Shown: one piece after another, positions 17,241-26,021 of the stretch
How the letters are laid out: each line of letters starts with the position of its first letter
Numbering within the stretch: the stretch's first letter is position 1
NCBI RefSeq assembly: GCF_030814475.1
Contig: NZ_JAUSVF010000001.1
Coordinates: 3,746,001-3,810,000, forward strand
Length of the DNA: 64,000 nucleotides
Source of the DNA: Pararhizobium capsulatum DSM 1112
GTDB taxonomy: Bacteria; Pseudomonadota; Alphaproteobacteria; Rhizobiales; Rhizobiaceae
Direction of reading: 5' to 3'
Position numbers and translations under genes: made by a program
Notes under the pieces: model-generated
Told to the model about the DNA's origin: nothing
What the model saw: the letters and a program-made list of their open reading frames with translations, nothing else
Database searches by the model: none

Positions 17241-19565
17241 TTAGTTGCTTTTCGGAATTTCAAAGGTGATCAGATGGCGACCGGCCGCCATCAGGGTATC
17301 GCCGGTAACGGGCTTGCCATCCAGAACCGGGTTGACGTGCCGCACCGTCGGCACGAACAGCCCCTCGCAGCCTTCGGGAAGGCTGACGATGTATTCGACC
17401 TTGCCATCGGCCATCGTCCACGACGCCTCGATCCGACCCTTGGCGATCTCGTGCCAGGCCGAAACGGGATTGAGCTTTTCGAGCGGCGTCGGCGAAATTT
17501 TTACACGGGCAAAGCCAGGATGCTCGGGATCGGGCGAAATGCCCGCCACGCTTTCAAAAAGCCATTGGCACACCGCCCCATAGGAATAGTGGTTGTAGCT
17601 GTTCATGTCGGGATCGTAGATCGTCCCGTCCGGCGCCATGGAATCCCAGCGCTCCCAGATCGTGGTCGCGCCCTGCTTCACCTGATAGAGCCAGCCCGGA
17701 ACCTCTTCCTGCAGAAACACCTTCTCGGCCAGATCGTCCATGCCGAGCTTGGTCAGCGCTGGCAGAAGTGCCGGCGTTCCGATGAAGCCAGTGCCGATCC
17801 GGTAGTCCGCATCCTCGACGACGCGGCGGAAATGCCCCCTGGCTGCGTCCCAATGCTCAGCCGGCACGAGATCGTGCAGGAAGGCCAGCGCATAGGAGGT
17901 CTGGTCATTGTGGGCGAGACGGCCCGATGCCGAAATGTATTCAAAGGCGAAGGCCTCGCGGATTTCGCCGGCCCGGCGCTCCATCGCCTGCCGCAGATCA
18001 TCGCGTCCCAGCACGCCGGCAATGCGGCCCAAAAGCTCGGTCGAGATGAAGTGATAGAGCGTTGCGGCGCAATCGTCGGCAATTGTCGGGCGTGGCTTGC
18101 GGTTGTCGCCGACGGGCTGCAGCCAGTCGCCGAAGGTGAAGCCGCGATCGCCCCAATGAGGCGGCGGGCGAACGATCGGACCATCCGAAATCGACCAGAC
18201 GAAATCTACCCAGCGCACCATGGCATCGAAGCATTCGCCGAGCGCAGCGCGATCACCGTAGTGGGTGTAGAGAACCCAGGGAATGATGACAATGGCATCG
18301 CCCCAACCGGTGGAGCCGGCATAACCCGGAAAATGTTCGGGGTGCAATCGCGTCGGGTCCGGCGACACATGCGGGATCGCGCCGTCCGGGCGTTGATCGG
18401 CCATAACGTCACGCAGGTACTTGCGCAGGAATTGTTCGCTGTCGGCCAGCCAGCACGCTGTGGGCGCGAAGACTTGGGCATCTCCGGTCCAGCCGAGACG
18501 CTCATCGCGCTGCGGGCAATCGGTCGGCACCTCGATGAAGTTGCCGCGCTGCGACCAGACGGCGTTGAGAACCAGCCGGTTTACGAGGCCGGAGCCGCTT
18601 TCGAAACCGCCCTTGATCTCGGCGACCGAGGTGATCGGCACGGAGGAGATCGAAACGATCTCAACCTCGCCGGTGATCGTCACGCGGGCATAACGATAGC
18701 CCTGGAAGGTGAAGTAAGGCGCATAGGTCTCATCCCCATCACCCGCAAGCGTATAAAGCGTTTCGGCAACAGCGGTGCGGTAATTGCGATTGTCGAAAAA
18801 GCGATCGGGACCAAGCACTTCGGAATGCTCGACGCGCACCTGCGCACCTGCGCTGCCGCGCACGGTATAACGGACATAACCGCCGACATTCTGGCCGAAG
18901 TCATAGACCAGACGCCCTTCGTCATCGCGCCACTGATCGACCGGCACAAGAGCCGCCAGCTCGCGCACCGCTGCAGCCTCATGGGCAACAAGCAACGCCT
19001 TGTCGAAGGCGATGACCTCGCTGCCATGGGTTTCGCTCAGCGCCGCAAGCCGCGCGTCATAGACCTCGCCGAAATAGATCCCGGACTTCACAATCGGCAG
19101 GGCGCCACTCTTCCAGTTCGCATCGGTGGAAAGCAGAGTGCGACCACCGGCAACGAGCTCGGCAATCGCCGCGATCCGGTCGCCCCAGCAATTCGGAATG
19201 GCATCCTTGCCCCACATGAGCGGCGAACGGTACCAGCCATCCGCGAGCCAGATCTCGATGTGGTTTTCACCGGCGACCAGAAGCTGCGCGACGTCGTAGC
19301 GCTGATAGGCGATGCGGTGGTCGTAATTGGTCCATCCGGGGGTCAGCAGGTCTTCTCCGACACGCTTGCCATTGATGAAGCAGCGATAAAGCCCCTGCGC
19401 GGAAATGAAGAGTTCAACCGCAGCCGGCACGGCTTCCAGCGAAAACGTCTTCGAAACAAAACTCGCAGGACGACCGACGCCCTCATCCGACAACGGCGCG
19501 ATCATCTCCGCAGCCCAGTTGCGCTGCTTCAGCCCCTTGCGGCTGGCGGTCGCGTGCATGTTCAT
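17241..19565 (-). CDS. GH78 alpha-L-rhamnosidase
   Basis: 774 residues. The GH78 signature region is clear: VPTDCPQRDERLGWTGDAQVF (catalytic acid Glu in this stretch), then ERWDSMAPDG and MNSYNHYSYGAV of the (alpha/alpha)6 barrel, with N-terminal beta domains. It should cleave terminal alpha-L-rhamnose from plant or microbial glycosides. No signal peptide, so substrates are probably imported by the ABC system in the same operon. GGAGGACATC precedes the start. First gene of the operon, divergent from the LacI regulator. Confidence 0.93.
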   Translation of the reverse strand: MNMHATASRKGLKQRNWAAEMIAPLSDEGVGRPASFVSKTFSLEAVPAAVELFISAQGLYRCFINGKRVGEDLLTPGWTNYDHRIAYQRYDVAQLLVAGENHIEIWLADGWYRSPLMWGKDAIPNCWGDRIAAIAELVAGGRTLLSTDANWKSGALPIVKSGIYFGEVYDARLAALSETHGSEVIAFDKALLVAHEAAAVRELAALVPVDQWRDDEGRLVYDFGQNVGGYVRYTVRGSAGAQVRVEHSEVLGPDRFFDNRNYRTAVAETLYTLAGDGDETYAPYFTFQGYRYARVTITGEVEIVSISSVPITSVAEIKGGFESGSGLVNRLVLNAVWSQRGNFIEVPTDCPQRDERLGWTGDAQVFAPTACWLADSEQFLRKYLRDVMADQRPDGAIPHVSPDPTRLHPEHFPGYAGSTGWGDAIVIIPWVLYTHYGDRAALGECFDAMVRWVDFVWSISDGPIVRPPPHWGDRGFTFGDWLQPVGDNRKPRPTIADDCAATLYHFISTELLGRIAGVLGRDDLRQAMERRAGEIREAFAFEYISASGRLAHNDQTSYALAFLHDLVPAEHWDAARGHFRRVVEDADYRIGTGFIGTPALLPALTKLGMDDLAEKVFLQEEVPGWLYQVKQGATTIWERWDSMAPDGTIYDPDMNSYNHYSYGAVCQWLFESVAGISPDPEHPGFARVKISPTPLEKLNPVSAWHEIAKGRIEASWTMADGKVEYIVSLPEGCEGLFVPTVRHVNPVLDGKPVTGDTLMAAGRHLITFEIPKSN

Positions 19566-19585
19566 GATGTCCTCCCTGACGTCGT

Positions 19586-19613
19586 GTAGAACGGTCTATG
19601 TATAACGTTCTAC
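19586..19613. promoter_or_regulatory. Candidate LacI-family operator
   Basis: Inverted repeat GTAGAACG, 12 bases, CGTTCTAC, placed 21 bp upstream of the GH78 start and 78 bp upstream of the lacI-type gene. Position between the divergent genes suggests joint control and autoregulation by the LacI-family protein. Confidence 0.6.
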
Positions 19614-19691
19614 ATTTTTTGCCCGGATGCAATAGAATTTTTTCGCGGCATCTGCCATGGTGGCAAAACTGTAGGGAATCCGGGGAAAAGA

Positions 19692-20738
19692 ATGTCGCAG
19701 CGAGACGAGATCGCCATCACCAGGGAGCGAGTGACCATCAGGACGGTCGCCGCCCATGCGGGCGTCTCGGTGGCCGCCGTCTCCAAGGTTCTGCGCAATG
19801 CCTACGGCGTCAGCGAGGCACTGCGCAGCCGCGTCCAGACCTCGATCGGCACGCTCGGTTATCGCCCGTCGCGCACCGCGCGGGGCCTGCGCGGCAGCAC
19901 GTTCACCATCGGCCTCCTGCTTGTGGATATCCGCAACCCGTTCCTGCCGGAGGTGATCGACGGGGTGAACGGTGTGCTTGCGCCCTCCCATTACAGCGCC
20001 ATGATCGGCGTCGGCGAAGCCAAGGCACAGCTCGAAACGTCACTGATCGAATCGATGATCGACTACAAGATGGACGGCCTGATCCTCGTCGCCCCCCGCC
20101 TGCCCTCCGAGATCATATCGCGCTTTGCCGAACAGATCCCGATCGTCGCCGTGGGCTATCACGACCCGACGGCTGTGAATTTCGACACTGTCAATTGCGA
20201 TGATCAGCAGGGTGCGACGCTCGCGGTGGAGGCTTTCATCGAGCGCGGCTATTGCAGGATTTCCATGCTCACCCTCGGTTCGCGCGAGGGCCATAGGGTC
20301 TCGGTCGTGCGCCAGCGCGAGATCGGCTATCGCCAGACCATGGAAGCGGCAGGGCTTGCTGCAGAAATCGACATCCACAGCATACCCGTTGCCTCGCCGG
20401 AACGGGAGGAAAGCATGCGCGCGTTCCTCTCGCGCCCAGACCGCCCCGAGGCCGTCTTCTGCTGGAGCGACATCGACGCGGTCACCTTCCTGAACGTCGC
20501 CGCCGAGATGGGCATCAGGGTTCCGGAAGACCTCGCCGTCATCGGCTACGACAATTCCCCGACTGCCGCACTCAGCCTGATCAACCTTGCCAGCATCGAC
20601 CAGTCCGGCCGGGCGCTCGGCGTGCTCGCCACCGAGACGCTGTTGTCACGGATCGAAGGCCGGGAAGCGCCGTTGGCCCTTGCCAATGCCCCGTCCTTTA
20701 TCGCTCGCCGCAGCCTCGGGCGTACAAAAACGAGCTGA
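19692..20738 (+). CDS. LacI family transcriptional regulator
   Basis: 348 residues. N-terminal helix-turn-helix VTIRTVAAHAGVSVAAVSKV and hinge helix YRPSRTARGLR are typical, followed by a periplasmic-binding-protein-like effector domain (FTIGLLLVDIRNPFLPEV ... VPEDLAVIGYDN). It probably represses the divergent rhamnosidase-ABC operon until a rhamnose-related inducer binds; the inducer is inferred from context. Confidence 0.93.
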   Translation: MSQRDEIAITRERVTIRTVAAHAGVSVAAVSKVLRNAYGVSEALRSRVQTSIGTLGYRPSRTARGLRGSTFTIGLLLVDIRNPFLPEVIDGVNGVLAPSHYSAMIGVGEAKAQLETSLIESMIDYKMDGLILVAPRLPSEIISRFAEQIPIVAVGYHDPTAVNFDTVNCDDQQGATLAVEAFIERGYCRISMLTLGSREGHRVSVVRQREIGYRQTMEAAGLAAEIDIHSIPVASPEREESMRAFLSRPDRPEAVFCWSDIDAVTFLNVAAEMGIRVPEDLAVIGYDNSPTAALSLINLASIDQSGRALGVLATETLLSRIEGREAPLALANAPSFIARRSLGRTKTS

Positions 20739-20874
20739 AACGGATCTCTCTCCCACGATTGCTTGCCCCGCTGTCCCGGCCAGTCCCTGCCGAGCACGAT
20801 GGGCCGGGAGGCCCTTTCCCGCAGGGGGCGCTTGCACATATCTTGCGTGAGACGGTGAAGCCCAACTCAGAGGA

Positions 20875-20898
20875 ACATGTTCGTACATGTTCCCACCT
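20875..20898 (+). promoter_or_regulatory. Direct-repeat regulatory site A (upstream of the HAD/DUF3300/DUF2950/FGE genes)
   Basis: Two 10-bp direct repeats, ACATGTTCGT and ACATGTTCCC, followed by ACCT. The same pattern occurs before the outer-membrane protein gene (27179) and the sulfatase gene (36681), in the same orientation relative to the downstream gene. A 10-bp spacing puts all units on one DNA face, as with tandem-binding activators. It lies 63 bp before the small gene at 20961. Confidence 0.55.
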
Positions 20899-20960
20899 CC
20901 CCCATTGCCAAAAACAGGTAATAGTCTTCCATCGAAGGGGACTAGTCCGAGGTTGCCGTC

Positions 20961-21215
20961 ATGTTGGCCACGGTTGTCAGGAAATTTCCAGAGCACGAAC
21001 TGATCGTTCGCAGGCTCTATGTGCGCAAGCCGGAATTCCGGAGCCTTTGCGAAGACTATGCCACGGCAAGAGCCGCACTCGAACGCTGGCAGGCGGATAC
21101 TGGCAAGATGGAAGAATTTCAGCAGCTGGTCGAAGAGATTGAGGCGGAGATCGAGGACGTCATCCATGGAGCGCTGGACGCGCTGCGCAATACCCACCCG
21201 CAAGGGGAGACATAG
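20961..21215 (+). CDS. Small helical protein of unknown function
   Basis: 84 residues, charged and predicted largely helical or coiled coil (ARAALERWQADTGKMEEFQQ then LVEEIEAEIEDVIHG). The opening FPEHELIVRRL with EFRSLCEDY faintly resembles the small DUF465/YdcH family, but I cannot assign it firmly. It is the first frame after regulatory site A and precedes the HAD phosphatase gene by 116 bp. No signal peptide. Confidence 0.6.
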   Translation: MLATVVRKFPEHELIVRRLYVRKPEFRSLCEDYATARAALERWQADTGKMEEFQQLVEEIEAEIEDVIHGALDALRNTHPQGET

Positions 21216-21331
21216 CCCTGATGAGAATATGGGGAATACTCAGCCACAAATGTTGTTGCGTGGCCAAAGACAGTCAAGCCAATATCGTCCCCGCTCACGC
21301 GAAGTTAGGGCAAACACTCGGAGGTTTCTTT

Positions 21332-22318
21332 ATGTCCGGATTACACAGGTTGGCAGCGATCGCTGCAGCAGCCATGCTGGTGCTGGCGCCGCTTTCAGTG
21401 CGGGCGGACGATCTCCCTTCCTGGAACGACGGCGCAGCAAAACAGGGCATCGTCGATTTCGTCTCGGCAGTGACGACGGCCGGCGGCACTGACTATGTGG
21501 CGCCGGACGAACGCGTCGCCGTTTTCGACAATGACGGAACGCTCTGGAGCGAGCAACCGATGTATGTCCAGCTCGCTTTTGCACTGGACCGGGTCAAGGC
21601 GCTCGCGCCGGAGCATCCCGAATGGAAGGATACCGAGCCGTTCAAGTCTGTCCTCGCCGGCGATGCCGCCGGTGTCGCGGCAACCGGTGAAAAGGGCCTG
21701 GTTGAAATCCTCGCCGTCACGCATGCCGGCATGACCAGCGATGAATTTACCAAGATCGCTACCGACTGGATCAGCACGGCAAAACATCCCAAGACCGGCA
21801 AGCTCTATACCGAGATGGTCTATCAACCGATGCTGGAACTTATCTCCTACCTGAAAGCCAACGACTTCAAGGTGTTCATCGTTTCCGGGGGCGGCATCGA
21901 ATTCATGCGGCCGTGGACTGAACGCGTCTATGGTATTGGGCCGGAAAACGTCGTCGGCTCCTCGATCAAGTCGAAATACGAGGTGCAGGATGGCAAGCCC
22001 GCGATCGTTCGTCTGCCAGACGTCGATTTCGTCGATGACGGTGCGGGCAAGCCGATCGGTATCTATACGCATATCGGCCGGCGCCCCATTGCTGCCTTCG
22101 GCAATTCCGACGGCGATTTCCAGATGCTGGAGTGGACGACGTCACGAACTGGGCGTAGCTTCGGCCTGATCGTTCATCACGATGATGGGGATCGGGAATA
22201 TGCCTATGATCGCCAATCCCATTTTGGAAGGTTGGACAAGGGCCTGGACGAAGGACCGAAACACGGCTGGACAATTGTCAGCATGAAGAACGACTGGAAA
22301 CAGATTTATCCGGAATAG
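21332..22318 (+). CDS. Exported HAD-superfamily phosphatase
   Basis: 328 residues. A signal peptide (MSGLHRLAAIAAAAM, cleavage near SVRA-DD) is followed by HAD motif I VAVFDNDGTLW (nucleophile about D66, acid D68), motif II FIVSGGG and motif IV region AAFGNSDGDFQML. Probably a periplasmic phosphomonoesterase; substrate unknown. Start at 21332 because GGAGG lies 7 bases upstream; the open frame extends to 21221 without a ribosome site. It heads a run of exported proteins (DUF3300, DUF2950). Confidence 0.9.
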   Translation: MSGLHRLAAIAAAAMLVLAPLSVRADDLPSWNDGAAKQGIVDFVSAVTTAGGTDYVAPDERVAVFDNDGTLWSEQPMYVQLAFALDRVKALAPEHPEWKDTEPFKSVLAGDAAGVAATGEKGLVEILAVTHAGMTSDEFTKIATDWISTAKHPKTGKLYTEMVYQPMLELISYLKANDFKVFIVSGGGIEFMRPWTERVYGIGPENVVGSSIKSKYEVQDGKPAIVRLPDVDFVDDGAGKPIGIYTHIGRRPIAAFGNSDGDFQMLEWTTSRTGRSFGLIVHHDDGDREYAYDRQSHFGRLDKGLDEGPKHGWTIVSMKNDWKQIYPE

Positions 22319-22419
22319 GCTTCGATGGGCGCGGCAAGACGATCACGAGCCGCGTTTCGCCCATGGGCGCGTAAAGAAGAACAGGTGCATTCAGAATCCA
22401 CGGATTGGGAGTTGATAGC

Positions 22420-23829
22420 ATGCCAGACATTTTCAGCCTTATCGGACGCTCACTCGGCACGGCAGCGCTTTTGCTGTCGGTCGCAGCTGCGCCGATTTCA
22501 ATCCCCGAAGCCAGGGCACAGGACACCCAGGCCGCAGCAGCTGCTCCGAGCGCAGATGCTGATGCAGACACGCCCGATCTTCTGACAGAAGATGAACTGG
22601 AGGTGCTCGTCGCCCGCATCGCCCTCTATCCGGACGAGCTGGTCGCCGTCATCACCTCCGCCTCGATTTTCCCCCTGCAGATCGTGGAGGCGCAGCGGTT
22701 CCTCGATCAATCGAAGGCCAAGAAGGACCTGAAGCCCAAGGACAGCTGGGACGGCAGCGTCATCTCCCTTCTGAATTACCCCCAGGTCGTCAAGATGATG
22801 AGCGACGACCTCGAGTGGACACAGTCGCTCGGCAGCGCCCTCACCTATCAGCAGAAGGATGTGCTGATCGCCATACAGACGCTGCGCGACAAGGCGGTCG
22901 CCGACAACGTCATCAAGAGTGACGACAAGATTACCGTCGTCAATGAGGGCGACAATGTCGTCATCCAGTCCACGAACCCCGAAAAGGTCTACGTGCCGCA
23001 ATACGAGCCGCAAATGCTCTATGAACCGAGCTATGCTCCGGCTCCGATCAGCTACTATCCTGAACCCTACCCCAATTATTACTACCCGACGGCAACCTTC
23101 TTTGCAGGCGCGGTGACGGGTGCAATCTGGGCCTCAGCGGTCGATTGGGACGATTGGGGTGTATGGGGAGGAAACTGGGGCGGCGGCGATGTCGATATCG
23201 ACTGCGACAACTGCTTCAACAACGTCGATATAGATCGCGACAAGTTCAAGATGGGTGATGTCGACTGGAAGAATGTCGACCGTTCCAAGATCAAGTTCGA
23301 CAAGAACCAGTTCAACAATATCGATCGCACCAAGATGCGTAACGATTTCAAGGGAAATCGCGAAAACAACATCGGTGTCAAGGCAAAGGATTTGCGTCGC
23401 GACGGCGGTAACACCATCGCCAACAATCGGCCTAAGGTTACCACAAACGACATTCGCAAGAGCAAGGTCGATGCGGATCGTGCTCGCAACAAGAGCGCTA
23501 GTGCCGGAAATCAGCGACCGGGCAAGGGGCAGAACGCTGCCAACCAGCGGCCGGGCAAAGCACAGAACGCTGGTGCCAATCGTCCAAAAGCTTCACAGGG
23601 GGCAAACCGTTCGAACAAGCAAGTCAACCGGCAGGTCAAGCAGCCAAAGGCAGGTGCTCGTACCCAGAATCGCTCCCCGAAAAACAACTCCGTGCTCGGC
23701 AATCCAGGCAATCGCCACCAAACGAACATGTCATCCAATCGCGGCAGACAGTCGATGGGCGGCGGCCATCGCGGTGGTGGCGGTCATAAGGTGGTGAGAC
23801 ATGGCGGTGGCGGCGGACGTCGCCGGTAA
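22420..23829 (+). CDS. DUF3300 domain exported protein
   Basis: 469 residues. Signal peptide (cleavage near EARA-QD), then the DUF3300 region at about residues 45-240 (LVARIALYPDELVAVITSAS, VYVPQYEPQMLYEP). A Trp/Asp/Gly segment follows, then a long Asn/Lys/Arg-rich tail with repeats around RPGKGQNAANQ and a Gly/His-rich end. Function of the family is unknown. The basic tail could bind nucleic acid or anionic polymer; that is speculation. GGGAG precedes the start. Confidence 0.88.
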   Translation: MPDIFSLIGRSLGTAALLLSVAAAPISIPEARAQDTQAAAAAPSADADADTPDLLTEDELEVLVARIALYPDELVAVITSASIFPLQIVEAQRFLDQSKAKKDLKPKDSWDGSVISLLNYPQVVKMMSDDLEWTQSLGSALTYQQKDVLIAIQTLRDKAVADNVIKSDDKITVVNEGDNVVIQSTNPEKVYVPQYEPQMLYEPSYAPAPISYYPEPYPNYYYPTATFFAGAVTGAIWASAVDWDDWGVWGGNWGGGDVDIDCDNCFNNVDIDRDKFKMGDVDWKNVDRSKIKFDKNQFNNIDRTKMRNDFKGNRENNIGVKAKDLRRDGGNTIANNRPKVTTNDIRKSKVDADRARNKSASAGNQRPGKGQNAANQRPGKAQNAGANRPKASQGANRSNKQVNRQVKQPKAGARTQNRSPKNNSVLGNPGNRHQTNMSSNRGRQSMGGGHRGGGGHKVVRHGGGGGRRR

Positions 23830-23853
23830 TTCGGGCGCAAAGGAGAAACGACG

Positions 23854-24816
23854 ATGAAAACAGAATACAGAACTATTCTTCGCACGTTGGCCTGCGCCGC
23901 AGTCTTTGCAGGCACAACGCTGGTACCGGTTGTCAACGCGCAGACCGCTGACGACAATATGTCCATTTCGGACTTCGCGTCGAAACAGGAACCACCGACT
24001 TTCGCCACCCCCGAAGAGGCTGTCGCGGCGTTCAAGTCGACCGTCGAAGGTGGCGATATCGACAAGCTCGCCGCCCTGCTCGGTCTCGATGCCGCAAAAA
24101 CCAAGGCGGCCAGTGGCGTGGCGGAAACCTACGAAGACATCAAAGCCCGCCTGAAGGAAAAGCTTGATGTCACGGATGTGAACAACCGCAAGGTTCTGGA
24201 AATCGGCAACGAGCGCTGGCCTTTCCCCTTCCCGATCTCCAAGGGTGACGACGGCAAATGGGCCTTCGATACCTTTGTCGGGCTTGAGGAGGTCGCAAAT
24301 CGCCGGGTTGGAGAAAATGAACTTTCGACCATCGACACCATCAGCGACTATGTCGGAGCACAGGAGCAATATGCCCTTGCCGATCACGATGGCGATGGCG
24401 TTCTCGAATATGCGCAGAAAATAATCAGCACCGAGGGCACCCAGGACGGCCTCTATTGGCCAGCCGCGGCGTTCGACGGCGAGGAAAGCCCGGCTGGCGC
24501 AGCGCTTGCCGGCGGGGATGCGCTCAAGGCAGCCAAGGCAGGCGAAGGCTTCAATGGCTACCGCTACAAGATCCTCACCCGACAAGGCGACGCGATTGCC
24601 GGGGGCGCTTATGACTATGTCATCAACGGCAACATGATCGCCGGTTTCGGCCTCGTGGCCTGGCCCGTCCATTATGGCATAACCGGGGTCAAGACCTTCG
24701 TCGTCAACAAGAACGGCATCGTCTATGAAGCCGATCTGGGCGACGACACGTCGAAAATCGCGTCGAAAATCGAAACCTTCAATCCTAACGACGATTGGCA
24801 GATCGTGGAGGACTGA
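23854..24816 (+). CDS. DUF2950 family exported protein
   Basis: 320 residues with a signal peptide (cleavage near VVNA-QT). DUF2950 features include FATPEEAVAAFKSTVEGGD, ALADHDGDGVLEYAQKIIST and GLYWPA, ending in AGFGLVAWPVHYGITGVKTF. Function unknown; the family is often found beside DUF3300 genes, as here (24 bp apart). Probably periplasmic. Confidence 0.9.
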   Translation: MKTEYRTILRTLACAAVFAGTTLVPVVNAQTADDNMSISDFASKQEPPTFATPEEAVAAFKSTVEGGDIDKLAALLGLDAAKTKAASGVAETYEDIKARLKEKLDVTDVNNRKVLEIGNERWPFPFPISKGDDGKWAFDTFVGLEEVANRRVGENELSTIDTISDYVGAQEQYALADHDGDGVLEYAQKIISTEGTQDGLYWPAAAFDGEESPAGAALAGGDALKAAKAGEGFNGYRYKILTRQGDAIAGGAYDYVINGNMIAGFGLVAWPVHYGITGVKTFVVNKNGIVYEADLGDDTSKIASKIETFNPNDDWQIVED

Positions 24817-24887
24817 CGCGGTGACTCGGTCGCGAGACGGGAGAGAACCAGACAGCGGCCGCGGTCGACAAGAAATAGCTGAACTGT

Positions 24888-24921
24888 AATGCCCGGCTCC
24901 GCATTTGCGGGGCCGGGCATT
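24888..24921. terminator. Strong hairpin between DUF2950 and FGE genes
   Basis: Stem AATGCCCGGC/GCCGGGCATT with an inner GC-rich section. There is no T-run, so it may attenuate or process the transcript rather than terminate it, letting some readthrough into the sulfatase-maturation gene. Confidence 0.5.
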
Positions 24922-24952
24922 ATGCCAGCCGACACCGTATAGGAAGACGACT

Positions 24953-25912
24953 ATGCAGACATCCGAACTACGTGTCGAACAGCAAGCCGAACGACCGGGC
25001 ATGGCCTGGATCGAAGGCGGAACCTTCATGATGGGGTCCAACGATCACTACCCCGAAGAAGCACCCGTCCACCCGGTCAAGGTCGATGGCTTCTGGATCG
25101 ACGAGGTTCCCGTCACCAACCGTGACTTCCTCGCCTTCGTCAACGCGACCGGCTACGTCACCTTTGCCGAAAAGCGCCCTGAGGCGCGCAACTACCCCGG
25201 CGCACCGCCGCAAAACCTGCGGGCGGGCTCACTCGTCTTCACGCCGCCGACAAAGCCGCTTCAGGGGCGCGATGTCTCGCAATGGTGGGTGTTCACCCAC
25301 GGCGCCACCTGGCGCCGGCCGCTCGGCCGCAAGAGCAGTATCGGCACGATCCTCGACCATCCCGTCGTGCATATCGCCTTTTGCGACGCCGAAGCCTATG
25401 CCGCCTGGGCCGGCAAGGAGCTGCCAACAGAAGCAGAATGGGAGTTTGCCGCCCGAGGCGGCCTCGACAAGGCAGAATTTGCCTGGGGCGAAGAGCTGAC
25501 ACCCGACGGAAAACACATGGCCAATACCTGGCAAGGGGGGTTCCCGACCCAGAACCTACTGGAGGATAGGTTCGATCGGACGTCGCCGATCCGCTCTTAC
25601 CCAGCCAATGGTTACGGCCTCTACGACATGATCGGCAACACCTGGGAATGGACGACAGATTTTTGGACGACACGCCATCCGGAGGCGGCGGCAAAGCCCT
25701 GCTGCATCCCCTCAAACCCGCGCAACCTCGATGCGGATGGAAGCATCAACCCGGCGCAGGCGGACCTTGCCATCCCGCGCCGCGTTCTCAAGGGCGGCTC
25801 GCACCTTTGTGCCCCGAACTATTGCCGACGCTACCGTCCCGCGGCGCGCCATGCGCAGGAGATCGATACGACAACGAGCCATGTCGGCTTCCGCTGCGTC
25901 CTGCGCAGATAG
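24953..25912 (+). CDS. Formylglycine-generating enzyme (sulfatase maturation, SUMF1/FGE family)
   Basis: 319 residues. FGE-sulfatase domain from IEGGTFMMGSNDHYPEEAPV to VGFRCVLRR. The active-site pair is present in KGGSHLCAPNYCRRYRP (about C286 and C291), distinguishing a genuine FGE from non-catalytic relatives. It would oxidise the Cys of a sulfatase CxAxR/CxPxR motif to formylglycine using oxygen. No signal peptide, so it works in the cytoplasm; the sulfatase encoded at 34771-36408 is Tat-exported and carries a matching motif, a likely client. Confidence 0.92.
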   Translation: MQTSELRVEQQAERPGMAWIEGGTFMMGSNDHYPEEAPVHPVKVDGFWIDEVPVTNRDFLAFVNATGYVTFAEKRPEARNYPGAPPQNLRAGSLVFTPPTKPLQGRDVSQWWVFTHGATWRRPLGRKSSIGTILDHPVVHIAFCDAEAYAAWAGKELPTEAEWEFAARGGLDKAEFAWGEELTPDGKHMANTWQGGFPTQNLLEDRFDRTSPIRSYPANGYGLYDMIGNTWEWTTDFWTTRHPEAAAKPCCIPSNPRNLDADGSINPAQADLAIPRRVLKGGSHLCAPNYCRRYRPAARHAQEIDTTTSHVGFRCVLRR

Positions 25913-26021
25913 GTAGCTGTCAGCAAGAGGGTAAACGCCCCCGATGCCGGGCTCCGCCTCGCGATGGTTTCGCCCCAGCCCCACGGCAGGCATTCATTAC
26001 TCGACGATGGGGGACGTTGGG

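Noticed and set aside
17274-19589. 771-codon plus-strand open frame opposite the GH78 gene
   Set aside because: Fully antisense to a clear rhamnosidase; His/Arg/Gly-rich composition typical of a GC-rich shadow frame.
23784-25041. Minus-strand open frame opposite DUF2950
   Set aside because: Antisense to a signal-peptide-bearing DUF2950 gene; no supporting start or domain.
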